This document shows, in pieces, positions 18,019 through 28,644 of a stretch of DNA of 64,000 bases. This DNA comes from CAHJXF01 sp038225855 (GTDB lineage Bacteria > Pseudomonadota > Gammaproteobacteria > Burkholderiales > Burkholderiaceae_D). Below the pieces are notes generated by a model. It made no database searches, had not been told where the DNA came from, and was given only the letters and a program-made list of their open reading frames with translations. Every line of letters begins with the position of its first letter. Positions within the stretch are counted from its first letter, which is position 1. The position numbers and the translations under genes were made by a program. Where the stretch lies: the NCBI GenBank assembly GCA_038225855.1, contig JBBRQU010000001.1:124001-188000 (forward strand), read 5' to 3'.

Positions 18019-19461
18019 TCAAGCGGCACGGCGTTCGAGCGCAGCCGCATCAAGCCTGGACTGCGCGAGCCTGGACTGCGCGAGCCTGGACTGCGTGTCG
18101 CGAAGCCCCGTGCGCAGGCCTTCTTCGACTACCGGATGATAGAACGGCATGTCGAGCATCTGCGCGATCGTGCATTTCATCTGTAAGGCCCACGCGAGCA
18201 GATGGCCGATATGTTCGGCATCCGGTCCGAGCATTTCAGCGCCGAGAAAACGCTCCGTACCGACCTCGGCGTAAAGATGCAGCAAGCCCTGATTGCGAAG
18301 CATCACGCGCGCGCGCCCCTGCTCCTCGAAGGACACTTCCCCCACCACGTGCGGCAAGTGCTGAACCGCACGATAGCCGCCGCCGACGACCGCGATCTGC
18401 GGATCGGTGAACACCACGCCGAGTGCCGCGCGGCGCAGACCCTTTCGTACATTCGGAAAGCGCGCCGCGTTGTCTCCCGCGATGCGACCTTCATCGGCCG
18501 CTTCGTGCAACACCGGCACATCGTTGTTGACGTCGCCCGCGATGAAGATCGGCGACGAGCCGCATTGCAGCGTCTCGCGATCGAACAAGGGGATCGCATG
18601 CGCATTCAGTTCGAGCGACGTGTGTTCGAGACCGAGATTGCGCACATTGGGCGTGCGGCCCGTCGCGGCCAGCAGATAGTCGAAGCGCTCGCTCCGATCG
18701 CAGCCCTCCCTGTCCTTGTAGACCACGACCACCTGGTCGCCGTCGCGCGAGACTTCGGCGTGCGCATTGGTATCGAGATAGAGCTCGGCGCCGAACAGTT
18801 TGCGGGCCTGCGCGAGAATCGCAGGATCGGCAAGCGGTCCCACGCCGCCGCCGCGGCCGAAAATCTTCACGCGCACGCCGAGGCGATGCAGCGCCTGGCC
18901 GAGCTCGAGACCGATCACGCCCGGCCCGAACACGGCGACGCTCCCGGGCAGATCGTCGAACTCGAAGATCTGATCGTTCGTGATCAGTCGATCGCCGAGC
19001 GCCTGCCACGTTGGGGGATAGCCCGGAAACGATCCGGTGGCGATCACGATCGCGTTGGCATGCACAGTCTGGCCGTTGTCGATGGCAAGCGTGCGGTCGT
19101 CCGTGAAGGCCGCGCGTCCAAAAATCTTGTCGCTGTCCGGCATCTCTGCGATGCCCTTCAAAACGAATCCCACGAAGCGGTCGCGCTCGCGCTTGACGCG
19201 CGCCATCACGGCCTTGCCGTCCACTTTCAACGGCGCGTCGATAGCAAGTCCGAAGGCCGCGAAGCGCTCCACACTGTGCGCGGCTTCCGCGGGCGCGATC
19301 AGGAGCTTGCTTGGCATGCAGCCGACCCGCGCGCACGTCGTGCCGTACACCGTGCTCTCGATCAGAAGCGCGCGCTTGCCGGCATTCTTCGCCGCGCGAT
19401 ACGCAGCCAGTCCGGCAGTGCCTGCGCCGATGACGGCAACGTCGGTTTCGATGCGATCCAT
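18019..19461 (-). CDS. Dihydrolipoyl dehydrogenase-like flavoprotein disulfide reductase
   Basis: A 480-residue class I pyridine-nucleotide disulfide oxidoreductase. Seen in order: FAD-binding VIGAGTAGLAAYRAA (10-24); the redox disulfide in TTCARVGCMPSK (C43 and C48); IVIATGSFPG; an NAD(P)H-binding region GVIGLELGQALHRLG; the second FAD motif IFIAGDVNND; and a C-terminal dimer domain with HPVVEEGLR, which holds the active-site histidine. The residue before the first Cys is Thr rather than the usual Gly, and the usual HPT-E is HPVVEE. It is not linked to 2-oxoacid dehydrogenase genes, so its role may differ from that of Lpd in those complexes. The C-terminus carries a short tandem repeat (LAQSR), and an intrinsic terminator follows. 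Confidence 0.88.
   Translation of the reverse strand: MDRIETDVAVIGAGTAGLAAYRAAKNAGKRALLIESTVYGTTCARVGCMPSKLLIAPAEAAHSVERFAAFGLAIDAPLKVDGKAVMARVKRERDRFVGFVLKGIAEMPDSDKIFGRAAFTDDRTLAIDNGQTVHANAIVIATGSFPGYPPTWQALGDRLITNDQIFEFDDLPGSVAVFGPGVIGLELGQALHRLGVRVKIFGRGGGVGPLADPAILAQARKLFGAELYLDTNAHAEVSRDGDQVVVVYKDREGCDRSERFDYLLAATGRTPNVRNLGLEHTSLELNAHAIPLFDRETLQCGSSPIFIAGDVNNDVPVLHEAADEGRIAGDNAARFPNVRKGLRRAALGVVFTDPQIAVVGGGYRAVQHLPHVVGEVSFEEQGRARVMLRNQGLLHLYAEVGTERFLGAEMLGPDAEHIGHLLAWALQMKCTIAQMLDMPFYHPVVEEGLRTGLRDTQSRLAQSRLAQSRLDAAALERRAA
18053..18097 (-). repeat. 15-bp tandem repeat at the 3' end of the flavoprotein gene
   Basis: Three head-to-tail copies of AGCCTGGACTGCGCG (plus-strand reading), the last with one change. 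They encode SRLAQ-type pentapeptides in the tail of the flavoprotein, after the catalytic histidine region. Confidence 0.85.
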
Positions 19462-19548
19462 GGCTAGCCCTCCTTGCGACAGATGAAGCAGAACACGACC
19501 GACCTGAGGCGGGCCGCTCGCGTTCTGTCGATTGCTGCCCTTCTTTTT

Positions 19549-20096
<548 letters not shown>

Positions 20097-20663
20097 TCAC
20101 AAAATCATGCGCTGGATCTCCGGCTCTCGATCGAGCCACTGATGCTTCAACGCACCGCCCACGTGCAGCACGAACAGTGCGTAGAGCAGATAGCCGAAGC
20201 GCTCGTGGAGCGCGAAGAAAAGATCGTGCATCTGCTCTTTCGTAGCCGCGTCGAGATTCATCATGAAGCCGATGCGCGGCCAGGGCACGAGACCGAACAG
20301 AGTCATCGGATGGGTTGCCGCATCCTTCCATGCCGAGTCGTGCAGCCACCCCGACAGCGGCAACGCGAAGATCAACACGTAGAGCATCGCATGCGCGGCA
20401 TGCGCGCCGACGCGCTCGCCTCGTGAGTACGCCGAAGGCAAAGGCGGCGGTCGATACGCGAAGCGCCACAGCAGTCGCATCGCGGCCAGACCGAGCACGG
20501 TGATGCCGATCGACTTGTGGGCATCGATCACGGGTCGCTCCCACTCGTCGGGAAGCGAGTCGACGATCCAGACCAGCACGACGTTGATCACGATCAGCAG
20601 CGCGATCGCCCAATGCAGAATGATCGCGGTACGCGTGTATTTGTTCGATGCGGCGATGCTCAT
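20097..20663 (-). CDS. Cytochrome b561 (CybB family)
   Basis: A 188-residue di-haem b-type cytochrome of the inner membrane with four helices; the family transfers electrons between quinols and acceptors such as superoxide. Helix starts with ligand-type histidines are visible: ILHWAIALL (helix 1), DAHKSIGI (helix 2), HAAHAMLYVLIFALPLSGW (helix 3) and LHERFGYLLYALFVLHVGGALKHQWLDR (helix 4). The start MSIAASNKY at 20663 was chosen over longer frames, whose upstream part translates a repeat. The peroxiredoxin-glutaredoxin remnant starts right at its stop codon. Confidence 0.93.
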   Translation of the reverse strand: MSIAASNKYTRTAIILHWAIALLIVINVVLVWIVDSLPDEWERPVIDAHKSIGITVLGLAAMRLLWRFAYRPPPLPSAYSRGERVGAHAAHAMLYVLIFALPLSGWLHDSAWKDAATHPMTLFGLVPWPRIGFMMNLDAATKEQMHDLFFALHERFGYLLYALFVLHVGGALKHQWLDREPEIQRMIL

Positions 20664-20730
20664 GTTCGAGAGTGTGAAGCAAGATTGATCGTTGTCGCAG
20701 GCGCATTCGATCGAAGAAAATTGGGACATT

Positions 20731-20803
20731 GTCGTCCCCGCACAAGCGGGGACCCAGCGACATCCGCCGAAAGACACTGGATTCCCGCTTGCGCGGGGAC
20801 GAC
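20731..20803. repeat. Type A palindromic repeat, two arms
   Basis: Arms GTCGTCCCCGCACAAGCGGG and TTCCCGCTTGCGCGGGGACG plus AC, with the core changed to CACAAG/CTTGCG in both arms. The paired change argues that the structure, not the sequence, is kept. It lies in the divergent gap between cytochrome b561 and the glycosyltransferase. Confidence 0.9.
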
Positions 20804-20851
20804 AGGGGGCGACCATGCGATCATCGCTCGTCCGCCGTTCGTGATTTCGTC

Positions 20852-22363
20852 TTGACTCAACGCCTCGAGGGCGCACTCGCCCTCGCTTCTCCTCGCTTTC
20901 ATCCACCCGCCACACCGCTTTCCAGCGCGCTGATCCACGCCGCTGTGGCAATCGTGTGGCTGCTGCTGTTCGCAGGCGCTTTCTTCCTCGGCGGCGTGTA
21001 TGCGTGGGCTACCGGCATCGCCTACATCGCATACGACACCGCGCTTCTGGCCTTCGTCGGGTGGAAGACCTTGCACCTCTTGCGGCCGCACGCCGAAACG
21101 GTGACGAGCGCGAAATCAGAGAGCATCGCCGTCGTGATTGCCGCGCACAACGAAACGACGGTGCTCGCGGCCACGCTCTCCTCGCTGTTCGCGCAAGACG
21201 ATCTGCCCGACGCGATCGTGATCGCCGACGACGGCTCGACCGATGACACGAGCGCCCTGCTGATCGAGCGCTTCGGCTTCATGCAACCGGCGATCGGACA
21301 TTGGGCCACGAGCAGCACGATGCCATCGCTGCATTGGCTGCGCCTGCCGCATGGCGGCAAGGCGCGCGCGCTCAACGCCACGCTCGCCGCGCCAATCGAC
21401 CCCGCAGTCGACGCCGCAGCCGATGCGAGCGACGATCGTTGCAGGACCGACATCGTGATGACGGTCGATGCCGACACGCAGCTCGCATCGGGTGCGGTCG
21501 GTGCGATGCGTCGCGCGTTCTCGAACGATACGCGGCTGGTCGCCGCGACGGGCGTGATCACGCCCGTCTGCGGACCGTCGTTGACGGGTCGTTTGTTCGA
21601 GTGGTTCCAGACCTACGAATACATCCGCAATTTTCTGTCGCGCTATGCGTGGATGCGCATCGACAGTCTGCTCTTGATCTCCGGCGCGTTCGCGGGTTTC
21701 CGTCGCGAAGCGCTGCTGCAGGTCGGCGGCTTCGATCCGCACTGCCTGGTCGAGGATTACGAGTTGATTCACCGCCTCGCGCGCTACTCGTCGCTGCACG
21801 GACTGCACTGGCGCTCGGCCGTGATCGGCGATGCGCGCGCGCAGACCGAAGCCCCGAGCACGACCAGCGCGTTTCTTCGGCAACGACGCCGCTGGTTCGG
21901 CGGCTTTCTGCAGACGCAGTACTGGTATCGCGCGATGGTCGGCGACGGGCGCTACGGAAACATCGGACGATGGATGATGCCGGTCAAGGCGATCGACACG
22001 ATGCAGCCGATCTTCGGCCTGACCGCGCTCGGGGTGCTGCTGGTCGCGCTGGCTCAAGGACGCGTCAACGTGCTGATCCCGGTTTCGACGTTGATCATCG
22101 GCAAGATCGTCATCGACCTGGGCTTTCATCTGTGGTCGGTGCATCTCTATCGTCGCTGGGTCGGCGCGCGCACCGAAGCGCGCTTCGGCCTCGCATTGCT
22201 CGCAGCGTTGCTCGAGCCGTTCAGCTTTCAGATCCTGCGGCATCTGGGCGCCGCACTCGGATGGGTGACGTTTCTGACGCGTCAACGGCATTGGGGCAAA
22301 CAGGAGCGGGTCGCTGCGATCGTTGCGGGCGAGGCGTTGGAAGAGAACAAGCCCAGAGGCTGA
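20852..22363 (+). CDS. Processive family 2 glycosyltransferase, membrane-bound
   Basis: About 503 residues resembling BcsA/PgaC-type synthases that polymerise a polysaccharide at the inner membrane. Two N-terminal hydrophobic segments are followed by the GT2 catalytic core: VVIAAHNET, IADDGSTDD (first Asp motif), MTVDADTQL (DxD), a GAFAGFRREALLQVGGFD acceptor region, LVEDYEL and QRRRWFGGF (the QxxRW motif of processive enzymes). Three or four membrane helices follow. The product is unknown, and no partner subunit gene is adjacent. The frame extends upstream through the type A repeat, which is unlikely to be coding; the best start in reach is TTG at 20852 (MTQRLEGA), so the start is uncertain. 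Confidence 0.88.
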   Translation: MTQRLEGALALASPRFHPPATPLSSALIHAAVAIVWLLLFAGAFFLGGVYAWATGIAYIAYDTALLAFVGWKTLHLLRPHAETVTSAKSESIAVVIAAHNETTVLAATLSSLFAQDDLPDAIVIADDGSTDDTSALLIERFGFMQPAIGHWATSSTMPSLHWLRLPHGGKARALNATLAAPIDPAVDAAADASDDRCRTDIVMTVDADTQLASGAVGAMRRAFSNDTRLVAATGVITPVCGPSLTGRLFEWFQTYEYIRNFLSRYAWMRIDSLLLISGAFAGFRREALLQVGGFDPHCLVEDYELIHRLARYSSLHGLHWRSAVIGDARAQTEAPSTTSAFLRQRRRWFGGFLQTQYWYRAMVGDGRYGNIGRWMMPVKAIDTMQPIFGLTALGVLLVALAQGRVNVLIPVSTLIIGKIVIDLGFHLWSVHLYRRWVGARTEARFGLALLAALLEPFSFQILRHLGAALGWVTFLTRQRHWGKQERVAAIVAGEALEENKPRG

Positions 22364-22380
22364 ATACCGCAAATTCTCGC

Positions 22381-22463
22381 CGTCTTCCCGGCGAAGGCCG
22401 GGACCCAAGTTTCGCGCACACGTTGCGACAGGAAACTTGGACCCCGGCCTCCGCCGGGCGACG
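22381..22463. repeat. Type B palindromic repeat
   Basis: Arms CGTCTTCCCGGCGAAGGCCG and CCCCGGCCTCCGCCGGGCGA plus CG, flanked inside by CCAAGTTT and AAACTTGG. The latter make a second inverted pair. It occupies the gap between the convergent glycosyltransferase and clpB genes. Confidence 0.92.
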
Positions 22464-22482
22464 GCTTGGCAGCAGCGTCGCG

Positions 22483-25110
<2,628 letters not shown>

Positions 25111-25141
25111 GGTTCCTGGCCTGTGAAAATCGCTGTTGCGA

Positions 25142-25169
25142 AGATGAGGTGAACCCGATGGCTTTCAAG
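25142..25169 (-). promoter_or_regulatory. Sigma-32 (heat shock) promoter of clpB
   Basis: On the minus strand CTTGAA (25169-25164) and CCTCATCT (25149-25142) are separated by 14 bases. The RpoH consensus is CTTGAA, 13-14 bases, CCCCATnT. The -10 end is about 32 bases before the clpB ATG. Confidence 0.8.
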
Positions 25170-25406
25170 TGCGGGGCGAGTCGCACACGCACGCCAGGTG
25201 CTCGCCGACAAGGGCTGCCTCCATCTTGACACCCCCCACATACGACCCCATGTGGGAGTGTGAAAATGCATACGCCTGTAATAAATGATCGATGCGTTCG
25301 ACCTATTGGCATGCGAAACGCGCTCTTGCCGAGCAGTCATGGCAGCAGAGCGAAACCGGCGTCGCTCGAGGCACGTAAGAGCGACATTGAATCTTGTGGA
25401 GCAAGT

Positions 25407-26003
25407 ATGACCGAGACGAATACTGCGCATTCTCCGACACCGGTGGCACCCCGACGCGGCTTCATCGCGACGAGCGGCGCGCTGCTCGGTGGCCTGGCCT
25501 GGTGGAGTACGCGCCGGCCTGCAAGTGCCGCCGCACAAAGCGGCCCGCCGGGCATGGTGACCATCATTCCATTCACGGCCGCGGGCGTGAAGCAAGCACC
25601 CGTCAGCGTCGCGAAGATCGTCAAGACCGACGCCGAATGGCAGAAGCAATTGACGCCGATCGAGTTCACAGTCTCGCGCAAGGACGGAACCGAACGGCCC
25701 TTCACCGGCAACACCTGGAACCTGCATGACAAGGGTCTGTATCGCTGTGTGGGCTGCGACACGGCGCTCTACGATTCGGAAACCAAGTTCGAATCGGGAA
25801 CCGGCTGGCCGAGCTTCTGGCAACCGATCGCCGACGAAAACATCGTCAAGACCACCGACCATAGTTTTCTCATGGCGCGCACGGCCATCTCGTGCAAGCG
25901 ATGCGACGGGCACTTGGGTCATGTGTTCGAAGATGGACCCAAGCCCACCGGATTACGTTATTGCATGAACTCTGCCGCGATGAAATTCGCGAAACGCGCT
26001 TGA
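25407..26003 (+). CDS. msrB: Peptide-methionine (R)-S-oxide reductase, exported by a Tat-type signal
   Basis: MsrB reduces the R form of methionine sulfoxide in proteins. The 198 residues open with a twin-arginine signal (RRGFIATSGALLGGLAW, Arg16-Arg17, then ASAA), so the enzyme is probably exported folded. The mature part has TGNTWNLHDKGLYRC, the zinc pairs CVGC and CKRC, GTGWPSFW, and the catalytic cysteine in LRYCMNS near residue 188. The start at 25407 has GGAG eight bases upstream; the longer frame to 25260 does not look coding. The msrA gene follows 37 bases later, so the two form an exported repair pair, next to the divergent clpB. Confidence 0.94.
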   Translation: MTETNTAHSPTPVAPRRGFIATSGALLGGLAWWSTRRPASAAAQSGPPGMVTIIPFTAAGVKQAPVSVAKIVKTDAEWQKQLTPIEFTVSRKDGTERPFTGNTWNLHDKGLYRCVGCDTALYDSETKFESGTGWPSFWQPIADENIVKTTDHSFLMARTAISCKRCDGHLGHVFEDGPKPTGLRYCMNSAAMKFAKRA

Positions 26004-26040
26004 TGTCGCGCTTGATGTGACCCTACCGATGAGGACCACG

Positions 26041-26730
26041 ATGAACCGATTTTCCTTTTTTCAACGCTTCGCCCGCGTCGCTACCGTCGGGGCGCTTGCC
26101 GCACTGACGGCATGCGGTCTGGCCGATGCCGCCGATCGAACTTACGACTTGCCGAACCCGGCCATCGACATTCCTCTCGCGCAAGCGAAGGGATCGCAGA
26201 CTCTGGTCGTCGCGGGCGGCTGCTTCTGGGGCGTCGAAGGGGTCTTCAAGCATGTCAAGGGAGTGATCTCGGCGACCTCGGGTTACGCGGGTGGCGACGC
26301 ATCGACGGCCAACTACGAGACGACAAGCTCGGGCCGCACCGGGCATGCCGAGTCGGTCAGCATCGCTTACGACCCGTCGCAGGTCACGGTCGGCCAGTTG
26401 CTCAAGGTCTTCTTCTCGGTGGCTCACAATCCGACCGAGCTCAATCGGCAAGGGCCCGACCACGGTACACAATATCGCTCGGCGATCTTCTACAAGGGCG
26501 ATGAGCAGAAGCGTGTCATTCAGGCGTACATCGATCAGTTGCAGCAAGCCAAGATCTACTCGGGTCCGATCGTGACGCAGGTCACGCCGCTGGTGGCGTT
26601 CTATCCGGCCGAGGCCTACCACCAGAACTATCTGGCGTTGCATCCCATGCAGCCCTACATCGTGATCAACGACATGCCCAAGATCGAAGCGTTGAAGGCG
26701 AAATTCCCCTCGATGTATCGCGACAGCTAG
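26041..26730 (+). CDS. msrA: Peptide-methionine (S)-S-oxide reductase, lipoprotein signal
   Basis: MsrA reduces the S form of methionine sulfoxide. The 229 residues begin with a hydrophobic signal ending in LTACG, a lipobox with Cys25, so the protein is likely anchored in the envelope. The catalytic motif GGCFWG is at 59-64 (Cys61). GYAGGDASTANYE, HAESVSIAYDP, FFSVAHNPTELNRQGPDHGTQYRS and the C-terminal YHQNYL are all MsrA landmarks. SD GAGGA precedes the ATG. With the upstream Tat-exported MsrB, both stereoisomers can be repaired outside the cytoplasm. Confidence 0.95.
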   Translation: MNRFSFFQRFARVATVGALAALTACGLADAADRTYDLPNPAIDIPLAQAKGSQTLVVAGGCFWGVEGVFKHVKGVISATSGYAGGDASTANYETTSSGRTGHAESVSIAYDPSQVTVGQLLKVFFSVAHNPTELNRQGPDHGTQYRSAIFYKGDEQKRVIQAYIDQLQQAKIYSGPIVTQVTPLVAFYPAEAYHQNYLALHPMQPYIVINDMPKIEALKAKFPSMYRDS

Positions 26731-26744
26731 TTCTGTTTTTTCCG

Positions 26745-26891
26745 GAGCGCGCCTCCCTGCGGCGCGTTTGACCCAAGCACGCCGCCTTGCGGCGCGTTTG
26801 ACCGAAGCACGCCGCCCTGCGGCGCGTTTGACCCAAGCACGCCGCCTTGCGGCGCGTTTGACCGAAGCACGCCGCCCTGCGGCGCGTTTTC
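26745..26891. repeat. 30-bp tandem repeat array after msrA
   Basis: Four complete 30-bp units (26761-26880) plus partial units at both ends. Units 1 and 3 are identical, as are 2 and 4; the two versions differ at two positions, giving a 60-bp higher-order period. Each unit holds the hairpin CGCCGC-CTT-GCGGCG or a one-base variant. No spacers occur. It fills most of the gap between msrA and mmsA. Confidence 0.95.
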
Positions 26892-26954
26892 AATTCCGCC
26901 ATCGACTGCGGTTATCCTTGCGGTTTGCAATAGTCGTACGCAAGGAGAAACCCC

Positions 26955-28475
26955 ATGAACGTCGCGCATTCGGCCGTCAAGATCATCGGCCATTTCATCG
27001 ACGGACAGTCCGTCGAAGCTTCCGGGCAGTCCCGCCGCGCACCGGTGTTCAATCCCGCAACGGGTGCGATCTCGGCAGAGGTCATGCTCGCCGATGCGGG
27101 CGTCGTCGCTTCGGCAGTCGCCGCGGCCTCGCGTGCATTTCCCAAGTGGAGCGAGACGTCGTCGCTCAACCGCGCGCGGGTGATGTTCCGCTTCAAAGAA
27201 TTGCTGACGCGCCATCACGACGAACTCGCCCGCCTGATCACGCGCGAGCACGGCAAGGTCTTCTCGGATGCCAAGGGCGAAGTGATGCGCGGCATCGAGG
27301 TCGTCGAATTCGCATGCGGCGCGCCGCAATTGTTGAAGACGCAGTTCTCCGACAACATCGGCGGCGGCATCGACAACTTTTCGTTGCGGCAGCCGCTGGG
27401 CGTGTGCGCGGGCATCACGCCGTTCAACTTTCCGGCGATGGTCCCGATGTGGATGTTCCCGCTCGCATTGGTGTGCGGCAATACCTTCGTGTTGAAGCCG
27501 TCGGAGCGCGATCCATCGGTTTCGTTGTTGCTCGCCGAACTGCTCAAGCAAGCAGGCCTGCCCGACGGTGCGTTCAATGTCGTGAACGGCGACAAGGAAG
27601 CGGTCGATGCCTTGCTCGTGCATCCCGATGTCGCCGCAGTGAGCTTCGTCGGCTCGACGCCGATCGCCGAATACATTCACCATGAAGGCGGCAAGCGCGG
27701 CAAGCGCGTGCAGGCTCTGGGCGGGGCGAAGAATCATCTGGTCGTGATGCCCGATGCCGATCTCGATCATGCGGCCGATGCGCTGATGGGCGCGGCGTAC
27801 GGCTCGGCCGGAGAGCGCTGCATGGCTATCTCGGTCGGCGTTGCGGTCGGCCACATCGCCGACGAACTCGTCGCCAAACTGAAGGACCGCATCCCCAGAC
27901 TCAAGATCAAGGACGGCATGGAAGACGATGCCGACATGGGTCCGGTCGTCACCGAAACCCATCGTCAGAAAATCCTCGGCTATATCGAGGACGGCATCGC
28001 GAGCGGCGCCACGCTCGCAGCCGACGGCCGCACGCATCAGGTGCAGGGACGCGAAGACGGCTTCTATCTCGGCGCGACGCTGTTCGATCACGTCAAGCCC
28101 GAAATGAAGATCTACAGGGAAGAGATCTTCGGACCGGTGCTCGGCATCGTGCGCGTCGACAACTTCGCCCAAGCCGTCGATCTCATCAACGCGCACGAGT
28201 TCGCCAACGGCGTGGCCTGCTACACCGCCGACGGCGCGACCGCGCGCGAGTTCGCGCGCCGCATCCAGGTCGGCATGGTCGGCATCAATGTGCCGATTCC
28301 GGTGCCGATGGCCTTCCATTCGTTCGGCGGCTGGAAACGCTCGCTGTTCGGGGATCACTACGCCTATGGCGAAGAAGGCGTACGTTTCTACACGCGCTAC
28401 AAGAGCGTGATGCAGCGCTGGCCGGATGCGGCTGCGAGCAAGGGGCCGGAATTCATGATGCCGGTCAACAAGTGA
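26955..28475 (+). CDS. mmsA: Methylmalonate-semialdehyde dehydrogenase (CoA-acylating)
   Basis: MmsA oxidises methylmalonate semialdehyde to propionyl-CoA in valine and beta-alanine breakdown. The 506 residues show the aldehyde dehydrogenase fold: PLGVCAGITPFNFPAMVPMW, NTFVLKPSERDPS, the NAD-binding FVGSTPIAEYI, and the catalytic cysteine in GSAGERCMAISV (Cys289). The R-C-M-A context and the C-terminal FHSFGGWKRSLFGD are typical of MmsA rather than other ALDHs. SD AAGGAG precedes the ATG by eight bases. No other valine-pathway gene is nearby. Confidence 0.95.
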   Translation: MNVAHSAVKIIGHFIDGQSVEASGQSRRAPVFNPATGAISAEVMLADAGVVASAVAAASRAFPKWSETSSLNRARVMFRFKELLTRHHDELARLITREHGKVFSDAKGEVMRGIEVVEFACGAPQLLKTQFSDNIGGGIDNFSLRQPLGVCAGITPFNFPAMVPMWMFPLALVCGNTFVLKPSERDPSVSLLLAELLKQAGLPDGAFNVVNGDKEAVDALLVHPDVAAVSFVGSTPIAEYIHHEGGKRGKRVQALGGAKNHLVVMPDADLDHAADALMGAAYGSAGERCMAISVGVAVGHIADELVAKLKDRIPRLKIKDGMEDDADMGPVVTETHRQKILGYIEDGIASGATLAADGRTHQVQGREDGFYLGATLFDHVKPEMKIYREEIFGPVLGIVRVDNFAQAVDLINAHEFANGVACYTADGATAREFARRIQVGMVGINVPIPVPMAFHSFGGWKRSLFGDHYAYGEEGVRFYTRYKSVMQRWPDAAASKGPEFMMPVNK

Positions 28476-28644
28476 TCCGACAGCGGTCGCTTTCACGCTG
28501 CTTTCAGGGGGCATCAGGCCGCTACCACGATCTCGATGCGCTTGCAGGCACATGGTCGGCCAGGCAAGAACTCAGCCTAGTGTACGGCAGCGTGTTCATG
28601 CACTTGCGAAAGCGGCCTTCAAGCCATATCCAAAAGCGTACGAA

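Noticed and set aside
26761..26880. Possible CRISPR array
   Set aside because: The 30-bp units abut directly with no spacers and no cas genes are present; it is a plain tandem repeat.
26727..28553. 608-codon open frame on the minus strand across mmsA
   Set aside because: It is a shadow of mmsA: high GC leaves the antisense frame open, composition is His/Arg/Asp-rich without any family motif, and mmsA is certain.
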